DNA of 40,046 nt from a virus. Shown piece by piece: positions 7,365 to 12,173 of this stretch. Position 1 is the stretch's first letter; every line of letters begins with the position of its first letter. The stretch covers positions 1 to 40,046 of the IMG/VR virus record IMGVR_UViG_3300030118_003186; one strand, 5' to 3'. Below the pieces are notes generated by a model. It was not told the origin of the DNA. It saw nothing but the letters and a program-made list of their open reading frames with translations, and did no database searches. Position numbers and translations under genes: made by a program.

Positions 7365-7795
7365 AAAAACTAACTTCTGAAGACTTAAGAGATATGCATT
7401 TATTAAAACATTATCGTATAATACGTAAATGGGCATGCAAAACATGTAATATTAAAGAAGCAGATCTTGAGCTTTTAATATATTTAAACGCGGTAGATTT
7501 ATTTACTAAGGATGATTTTAAAAAAGGTACGTACTCATATAGCTGGGATAATAGACGCTGGAACAGATTATTGAAAGAGGGTTGGATAAAGGTGTGGAGA
7601 GAGAGGAATCGCACTACTCAAAAATTCAATATCTATAAAGTATCCGTAAAGTGTAAACAGCTAATTAGTCGTATGTACCGTATCATGCTAGGTGAAGAAG
7701 ATATGCCTACTGCTAAATTTGAAAAAAACAATAGATATATTTATAAAGTTACAACGAAAGCTATAGAATATGTCAACAAAGATAAAACAAGATGA
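7361..7795 (+). CDS. Winged-helix DNA-binding protein (MarR-like), probable regulator
   Basis: A 144-aa protein. A helical N-terminus contains WACKTCNIKEADLELLIYLN (24-43). A probable recognition helix follows at ~60-73 (YSWDNRRWNRLLKE) and then a two-strand wing at ~75-95 (WIKVWRERNRTTQKFNIYKV), which is the order expected of a winged helix. The C-terminal half is basic and helical. It is coupled by ATGA overlaps to groES upstream and to the next gene. It may regulate late genes, or be a structural DNA-binding protein; no operator can be assigned. Confidence 0.6.
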   Translation: MKKLTSEDLRDMHLLKHYRIIRKWACKTCNIKEADLELLIYLNAVDLFTKDDFKKGTYSYSWDNRRWNRLLKEGWIKVWRERNRTTQKFNIYKVSVKCKQLISRMYRIMLGEEDMPTAKFEKNNRYIYKVTTKAIEYVNKDKTR

Positions 7796-8166
7796 GTAAA
7801 ACAACATACAGTACAATACCGCAAATAGGACCTGCTAGATTTGTACCTCAAGTATTAGGAGGATTAGCCGGAGGTGTAGGAGGTTTTTTAAAAGCTAGAA
7901 AAGAAGCTAAAGCAGCTGGTGAAAAACTAACGTTTAAAGATGCTATAGGAGATATAGCAATGGGAGCAGGTAAAGGTGCGTTGAATCCACTTAGTGGAGC
8001 TGTAGGTTTAGTAACTCAAGGTGTTGGAAATATAGCTCAAGATAAAGCTATGAGAGATGATCAAATGAGTCAAATGGATGACGTGTATCAAAATTCAAGT
8101 ATTAATCAAAACCCTGTATTTGATCCGCTTGCTGCGGCAACAATGAGAGGTTTATATAAAACATAA
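7792..8166 (+). CDS. Gly/Ala-rich small protein of 124 aa, unknown
   Basis: Residues ~20-35 (QVLGGLAGGVGGFLKARKEA) and ~55-80 (GDIAMGAGKGALNPLSGAVG) are Gly/Ala-rich and moderately hydrophobic, like small internal-virion or membrane-active phage proteins. The charged linker between them has KAAGEKLTFKDAIG. The C-terminus, after DDQMSQMDDVYQ, is polar. Overlaps the winged-helix gene by ATGA. I do not recognise the family; an internal-virion role is inferred from composition. Confidence 0.6.
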   Translation: MSKTTYSTIPQIGPARFVPQVLGGLAGGVGGFLKARKEAKAAGEKLTFKDAIGDIAMGAGKGALNPLSGAVGLVTQGVGNIAQDKAMRDDQMSQMDDVYQNSSINQNPVFDPLAAATMRGLYKT

Positions 8167-8169
8167 ATT

Positions 8170-8337
8170 ATGCCAAGTTACGGAGAAAAACAAAACCCAG
8201 CTGGAAAAAATATTAGTCCAGCTATTAAGCCATTAGGAACTAGAAAAATGGTTTCTAATAATGCTATGTTAAAATCTACATTAGCAATTGACAACTGTGG
8301 ACACAAAGGTAATCCAGCTTTATTAGCTCAGAAATAA
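8170..8337 (+). CDS. Small unknown protein of 55 aa
   Basis: The frame begins MPSYGEKQNPAGKNISPAIK and ends GHKGNPALLAQK. The ATG follows the previous stop by 3 nt and its stop overlaps the next ATG (TAATG), the spacing typical of real genes here. Polar, Pro/Lys/Asn-rich, with no membrane segment. It is the first gene of a small cluster leading to the amidase. No family recognised. Confidence 0.55.
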   Translation: MPSYGEKQNPAGKNISPAIKPLGTRKMVSNNAMLKSTLAIDNCGHKGNPALLAQK

Positions 8338-8498
8338 TGGGACTTGACGATCTTAAGCTATATTGTTTGAATATAACTTCATTTACTATAGCAAGCTTTG
8401 ATTGGTTAGAGCCAGTGTTAAAAATATTATTACTAGTAACTACTTTAGGGTATACTGCTCATAAATGGTATTTATTAAAGAAAAAGAAAAATGCGTGA
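8337..8498 (+). CDS. Small single-span membrane protein, holin or spanin candidate
   Basis: A 53-aa protein: a polar N-terminus (MGLDDLKLYCLNIT), one hydrophobic helix at about 25-43 (PVLKILLLVTTLGYTAHKWY) and a basic tail LLKKKKNA. That is N-out/C-in by the positive-inside rule. It overlaps the amidase start by 8 nt, so the two are co-translated. Small membrane proteins directly upstream of an endolysin are commonly holins, which is the best guess. A 3-TM-type holin candidate also exists at 11427. Confidence 0.6.
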   Translation: MGLDDLKLYCLNITSFTIASFDWLEPVLKILLLVTTLGYTAHKWYLLKKKKNA

Positions 8499-8901
8499 GA
8501 TAAATAAAATTATCGTGCACTGCTCTGCAACAAGAGATGGAGAAAATTTTGAAGTAGCCGAAATCAGAAAGTGGCATCTAGCTAGAGGCTTCAGTGATAT
8601 TGGCTACCATTTTTATATCGACCTGTATGGAGAAATACACAAAGGTAGAGATATAAGTAAAATCGGAGCTCACTGCAAGGGGCACAATCGTAATTCGATA
8701 GGGATATGCTATTGCGGAGGCGTTGAGGCAGATGGTAAGACTCCGAAAGATACTAGACTTGAGTGTCAAAAAGAAGCATTAGTTGCTGTGCTTAGAACTT
8801 TAAAAGCAATGTATCCTAATGCTGTAATACACTCACATAATGACTTTGCTAATAAAGCATGTCCAAGTTTTAATGCAACAGAAGAATATTGTAACTTATG
8901 A
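8491..8901 (+). CDS. N-acetylmuramoyl-L-alanine amidase (T7 lysozyme-like endolysin)
   Basis: A 136-aa Amidase_2/PGRP-fold enzyme that cuts the lactoyl-alanine bond of peptidoglycan for lysis. Motifs line up with T7 lysozyme: IIVHCSAT (Zn ligand H10), GYHF (Y39), IGAHCKGHN (H61), and HSHNDFANKACPSF with H116 as the second Zn ligand, K122 and C124 as the third ligand. No signal peptide, so it needs a holin or similar route. Whether it also inhibits RNA polymerase as T7 gp3.5 does cannot be read from the sequence. The first ~270 nt are clearly more GC-rich than the neighbours, suggesting a separate origin. Overlaps the membrane protein upstream and the CxC gene downstream (ATGA). Confidence 0.92.
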   Translation: MREINKIIVHCSATRDGENFEVAEIRKWHLARGFSDIGYHFYIDLYGEIHKGRDISKIGAHCKGHNRNSIGICYCGGVEADGKTPKDTRLECQKEALVAVLRTLKAMYPNAVIHSHNDFANKACPSFNATEEYCNL

Positions 8902-9053
8902 AAGATAGAGGTTTAGGTGATACCATTGAGAGATTTACTAAAGCTACAGGTTTAAAAAAGTTAGCAGATAAAATACCAGGTGGTTGTGGTTGTGATCACA
9001 GAAAAGACTGGTTTAATAAAAATTTTCCTTATAATATGAAACGTAATGGCTAA
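8898..9053 (+). CDS. Small CxC protein of 51 aa
   Basis: The ATG overlaps the amidase stop (ATGA). The sequence reads MKDRGLGDTIERFTKATGLK, then KLADKIPGG, then CGCDHRKDWFNKNFPYN and a short basic tail. The CGCxxRK(x)nNxxFPY pattern recurs, from memory, in small proteins near lysis genes of Bacteroidota phages and prophages, but I know no function. The two cysteines with the nearby His could bind metal. Its end overlaps the next gene by 8 nt. Confidence 0.65.
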   Translation: MKDRGLGDTIERFTKATGLKKLADKIPGGCGCDHRKDWFNKNFPYNMKRNG

Positions 9054-9348
9054 TTTAAATAAAGTTGTAAGCCAACTTCAAAAGGCTTCAAAGATGCACT
9101 TGGCACAATCCAAAGTAATTGAACAACATATAAAAGATATGAAAGATAGTCCGGCTGAAAAAGAAGATGATATAAGTATTGATCCTAAGAATCAGGGTAA
9201 ATTTACTAGATGGGTAAAGAAAAATATGCCAGGTAAATCTACATGTGCCGCTGCTTCTGCTGTAATGAAGAATAAAAAGAAATATAAGCCTGCAGTTGTT
9301 AAAATGGCTAACTATGCTAATAACTTTGGTTGCTCTAAAAAGAAGTAA
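9046..9348 (+). CDS. Basic 100-aa protein, unknown
   Basis: An amphipathic N-terminal helix (VVSQLQKASKMHLAQSKVIE), an acidic hinge (PAEKEDDISIDPKNQ) and a basic C-terminal domain: GKFTRWVKKNMPGKS, then a helical Ala-rich segment with Cys, ending YANNFGCSKKK. The two cysteines flank the C-terminal domain. Overlaps the previous gene by 8 nt and the next by 1 nt (TAATG). Possibly nucleic-acid-binding; not recognised. Confidence 0.65.
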   Translation: MANLNKVVSQLQKASKMHLAQSKVIEQHIKDMKDSPAEKEDDISIDPKNQGKFTRWVKKNMPGKSTCAAASAVMKNKKKYKPAVVKMANYANNFGCSKKK

Positions 9349-9728
9349 TGGCTTTTAAAATAAAACCTTTTTATCCTTTAAATACTACACCTATATATAG
9401 GACGTTAGATACAGATGGAGTTTTAGGTGTTGCTAATAAAAATGGTACTATCAGAATACATAAAGATGTAACTGATCCTGCACAATTACAAGATGTTATA
9501 GATCATGAGATGGTACATAGAGATCAAATGAATCCTGAAAGCAATGACACTGGTAGATTTGCTTATGATAATTTTAATATGTATTACAAACCAAAAGGAA
9601 GTAAAAAAACTATAGTTACAAAAAGAAGTAATAAGGTAGATGGCGCACCTTACTTAGGTCACGAAAAAGAAGCCAACGATAAAAAAACTCAACAAAAAAT
9701 AAAAAGAAAATACGATGCCGGAATTTAA
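9348..9728 (+). CDS. Small HExxH protein (putative zinc metallopeptidase-like domain)
   Basis: A 126-aa protein carrying DVIDHEMVHRDQMNPESN with HEMVH at 53-57, followed about 50 residues later by GHEKEAN (E106/E108), a candidate third ligand. The order HExxHxxQ then a downstream ExEA is the layout of compact gluzincin-like domains. The N-terminal ~40 residues look like a beta hairpin (GTIRIHKD). No signal peptide. It sits between lysis-type genes and Lys-rich proteins. Activity is not proven; it might process virion or host proteins, or be a degenerate fold. Confidence 0.6.
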   Translation: MAFKIKPFYPLNTTPIYRTLDTDGVLGVANKNGTIRIHKDVTDPAQLQDVIDHEMVHRDQMNPESNDTGRFAYDNFNMYYKPKGSKKTIVTKRSNKVDGAPYLGHEKEANDKKTQQKIKRKYDAGI

Positions 9729-10068
9729 ATATAAAAAACTAAAAGAAGACATAATCGAAAAGCCTAAGCCAATAAAAGAAGGTACTGTTACTATGGCTAC
9801 AGAAAAAAACGATTTAGCTAAAGAACAAGGCAAATTAACATATGGTCAAAGAAGAAGTGAAGAACTAAGAGGTGCTCATGACGCTCCTGGCATGTTATAT
9901 GGATCACCAGCGGAAATGTCTTCTAAAGCACATCCTTTATACAAAAAAGGAAAACCAACAATGGACTATAGTTCTGCTAAATTATTAGGTGATTTAGACA
10001 AAGATGGTAAACTAAGTAGTTACGAGGCTAACCGTCAAGAAGCTATAGAAAAAAATATGAATAAATAA
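9715..10068 (+). CDS. Lys-rich protein with a C-terminal EF-hand loop
   Basis: A 117-aa, largely polar, probably disordered protein. Near the end a canonical 12-residue EF-hand loop, DLDKDGKLSSYE (93-104), has acidic residues at positions 1, 3, 5 and 12 and Gly at 6, with a helix before (YSSAKLLG) and after (ANRQEAIEKN). This predicts calcium binding. Overlaps the HExxH gene by 14 nt and the next gene by 1 nt. Role unknown; calcium-dependent assembly or a structural tag are possibilities. Confidence 0.65.
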   Translation: MPEFKYKKLKEDIIEKPKPIKEGTVTMATEKNDLAKEQGKLTYGQRRSEELRGAHDAPGMLYGSPAEMSSKAHPLYKKGKPTMDYSSAKLLGDLDKDGKLSSYEANRQEAIEKNMNK

Positions 10069-10250
10069 TGTATATGGAACAAGTTATAAAAGTAGTTAAT
10101 TCATCATGGTTTAAGTCTTTGGCTATAGCTATGATAGGTGTAGCGTTAATAGCAGAATCACATCCGTTTTACTCAGGCATTGCTTTTGGTTTTGCAGCTA
10201 GAGAATTTTTATTATCACTTAAAACTAAGTGTGAAATTTGTAAAAAATAA
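10068..10250 (+). CDS. Two-helix membrane protein of 60 aa
   Basis: After the start (MYMEQVIKVV; an alternative ATG lies two codons in) come two hydrophobic segments: SLAIAMIGVALIAES (17-31) and FYSGIAFGFAAREFLLSL (34-51), then a basic tail with CEIC. The hairpin topology is a common small-holin or antiholin layout. Overlaps the EF-hand gene by 1 nt (TAATG). It may be part of the lysis set that includes the amidase, or a virion-membrane protein; undecided. Confidence 0.6.
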   Translation: MYMEQVIKVVNSSWFKSLAIAMIGVALIAESHPFYSGIAFGFAAREFLLSLKTKCEICKK

Positions 10251-10253
10251 ATT

Positions 10254-10652
10254 ATGGGACCAGGAGATAAGTTAAAAGCTTTTATGCAAAGGTTTATTGG
10301 GCCTAAATCGCAACAAGCTTATAGACAAGTTCAACACAGTGTGTCTGGCAAAGGTGATGTAAGAGGTGTTAAGAAAAGAAAGTTAATGCAAGGTTTAACA
10401 GGTGATCCAGTTAAAGATAATGAAATACTTTATGGACCTACTCCTGAGTCTAAATTTAATAGACCGCTGACTGTAGAAGAGCAAAGACGTGGACCAGAGA
10501 AAAAAGGTGAGTTAGTCTCGTATAAAAAGAAAGATGGAACTAATGTTATAACTACTAAAAGAAAAGCTAAAAAGCTTGAAAGAAAAGAAAATAGACAAGA
10601 AAAGAAAAATAAAAAAGTAAAAACAAGAAAAACTCCAGACGCAAAATTTTAA
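10254..10652 (+). CDS. Strongly basic protein of 132 aa, unknown
   Basis: N-terminal ~25 residues may form a helix (KLKAFMQRFIGPKSQQAYRQ). The middle has LTGDPVKDNEILYGPTPESK. The last 45 residues are a run of Lys/Arg (KRKAKKLERKENRQEKKNKK). No membrane segment. It follows the membrane protein by 3 nt. The charge suggests nucleic-acid binding or packaging with the DNA, but the family is unknown. Confidence 0.65.
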   Translation: MGPGDKLKAFMQRFIGPKSQQAYRQVQHSVSGKGDVRGVKKRKLMQGLTGDPVKDNEILYGPTPESKFNRPLTVEEQRRGPEKKGELVSYKKKDGTNVITTKRKAKKLERKENRQEKKNKKVKTRKTPDAKF

Positions 10653-10653
10653 T

Positions 10654-11430
10654 ATGAGTTATTCTAATTTTCATAAAAACAGAAATCCATTTTCTCCAGC
10701 AAGATTAGATGAGGGTTTTAAAGCTAGTAAAATAGAAGGAGGACCTGGTGATCCTGTTAGAGTTAGTATTGAAAAAGATCTTGATGCAGGTAAAGTAACA
10801 GTTAGTACGTATAGTGAGGGTAGTGGAAAAGCACCGAAATTAAATGAAGCTCAAAAAAAATGGAGAGATCAGCAAATAGCAGAGCTAGGTAGTGTAGAAG
10901 CGTATAGAGAAAAGTATAATATAAAAGATCCTAAAGAAAGAGAAGTTAAATCTAGTTTTACATATCAAATGTTAAAATCAGAAGATTCTCCAGATATTAA
11001 ACCTATGGATCTAGATTACGATATAGAAATGGCGGAGCCACCTGAGGAATATACTAGAGAAGAAACTGAAAAAGACATTATTGAACCATCAAGAGGTAAA
11101 ACAAAAACTCCAAAAGATAAATTTAAAAAACCAGGTACTAAAGATAAAAGTTTTAGTTTTACAACATCAGGCGGTGATGGATTATCAGATACAGAAATGA
11201 AAGTGTCTTGTAAAATGGATCCAGATGCAGCAAATAAACAAGTTTGTAAGCAAGCTGCAAAAGCTCAAAAAGAAGCAAAAAAATCATCAATGTACAAAGT
11301 GAAAAAGGACGGCACTCAAAAAATAAAGAAAAAACTTGTAAATCCAGCAGATTATCTTTATGGAAGAGGTTGGAGACAAGGTCGTGGATTTATGAAAAAC
11401 GTACAAGTAGTTACACGAAAACAAAGATGA
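10654..11430 (+). CDS. Charged 258-aa protein, unknown
   Basis: Starts MSYSNFHKNRNPFSPARLDE, using the same ATGAGTTAT start as the three decoration-like genes. The middle is acidic, the stretch KSFSFTTSGGDGLSDTEMKV precedes a Cys pair (VSCKMDP, KQVCKQA), and the C-terminus is basic and Gly-rich: YLYGRGWRQGRGFMKN. Likely mostly disordered. The last codons overlap the downstream holin-like start (ATGA). Unknown; virion-associated by context. Confidence 0.65.
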   Translation: MSYSNFHKNRNPFSPARLDEGFKASKIEGGPGDPVRVSIEKDLDAGKVTVSTYSEGSGKAPKLNEAQKKWRDQQIAELGSVEAYREKYNIKDPKEREVKSSFTYQMLKSEDSPDIKPMDLDYDIEMAEPPEEYTREETEKDIIEPSRGKTKTPKDKFKKPGTKDKSFSFTTSGGDGLSDTEMKVSCKMDPDAANKQVCKQAAKAQKEAKKSSMYKVKKDGTQKIKKKLVNPADYLYGRGWRQGRGFMKNVQVVTRKQR

Positions 11431-11879
11431 GTAATAAAAAGAAATTTAAAGAAACTAAAGTAGGAGCTTTTTTAACTGAGAAAGCTCCTAAACTTGTTTC
11501 ACAGTTAGGTGAATTTTTACCTGATCAGGGAGGTCTTGGTATAGTAAAAAATCTTATATCAAGTGATAGTGATATTGAACCACAAGATAAAGAAACTGCT
11601 TTAAAATTATTAGAGCAAGATATTCAAGAAATGAAAGATGTATCTGAAAGATGGAAAAGTGATATGACATCTGATTCTTGGTTATCAAAAAACACTCGAC
11701 CATTAACTTTAATATATCTAACATTAGCATCTACTATATTAATTATAATAGATTCATTTCATATGGTATTTGATGTAGACACAGCTTGGGTTGAATTACT
11801 TAAAACATTATTAATCACAGTATACGTAGCGTACTTTGGAAGTAGAGGCGCTGAAAAAGTATTTATAAATAAAAAATAA
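11427..11879 (+). CDS. Holin-like membrane protein (resembles 3-TM GTA-type holin)
   Basis: A 150-aa protein. An upstream ATG at 11370 is in frame but would overlap the previous gene by 61 nt, so the ATG overlapping its stop (ATGA at 11427) is preferred. After an N-terminal helical region and an amphipathic segment (LKLLEQDIQEMKDVSE) comes RWKSDMTSDSWLSKNTRPLT, matching the layout of holins of the gene-transfer-agent 3-TM family, then helices at ~92-110 (LTLIYLTLASTILIII) and ~121-138. The C-terminus is basic. It likely forms the lesion that lets the amidase reach the wall, although it lies 2.5 kb from it. Confidence 0.7.
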   Translation: MSNKKKFKETKVGAFLTEKAPKLVSQLGEFLPDQGGLGIVKNLISSDSDIEPQDKETALKLLEQDIQEMKDVSERWKSDMTSDSWLSKNTRPLTLIYLTLASTILIIIDSFHMVFDVDTAWVELLKTLLITVYVAYFGSRGAEKVFINKK

Positions 11880-11882
11880 CAA

Positions 11883-12170
11883 ATGGCAATAAGAGGATTA
11901 GAAGGTAATATGCAAGCTCAGCCTAGGGTATTTGCTCATGACGCTGTATTAGTTACTAAAAGTGACACTGTTGATATACCTAATACATCTGAAAGAGGAT
12001 GTTGTTTATATATTGGAGATATATCTGCTGGAGCTGACGTTAAAGTAACTATGGAAAGTGGAAACGTAGCTACTTTTAAAGGTGTAACAGCTGGATCATT
12101 TTTACCTATATTAGTAACTAGGGTTCATTCTACTGGTACAACAGCTGCAGAGATATTAGCGTTATATTAA
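11883..12170 (+). CDS. Small beta-rich virion protein (spike-base or decoration-like)
   Basis: A 95-aa protein with a compact beta pattern: DTVDIPNTSERGCCLYIGDI, then ADVKVTMESGNVATFKGVTA and GSFLPILVTRVHSTGTTAAE, ending ILALY. Small proteins with this closing pattern (hhhFLPhxVxRVxxTGTTAxxIxALY) are common in marine tailed phages and gene-transfer agents, where one type forms a head-spike base; that comparison is from memory. It directly precedes the adhesin cassettes, which fits a docking site for a surface protein. Confidence 0.65.
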   Translation: MAIRGLEGNMQAQPRVFAHDAVLVTKSDTVDIPNTSERGCCLYIGDISAGADVKVTMESGNVATFKGVTAGSFLPILVTRVHSTGTTAAEILALY

Positions 12171-12173
12171 AAT

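Noticed and set aside
9348-9728. HExxH protein as a toxin or immunity gene
   Set aside because: No partner gene with a toxin-antitoxin layout; neighbours are virion- and lysis-type genes.
11370-11426. Upstream in-frame ATG for the holin-like gene (19 extra residues)
   Set aside because: Would overlap the previous gene by 61 nt; the ATG at 11427 overlaps the stop by ATGA, the pattern used by other genes here.
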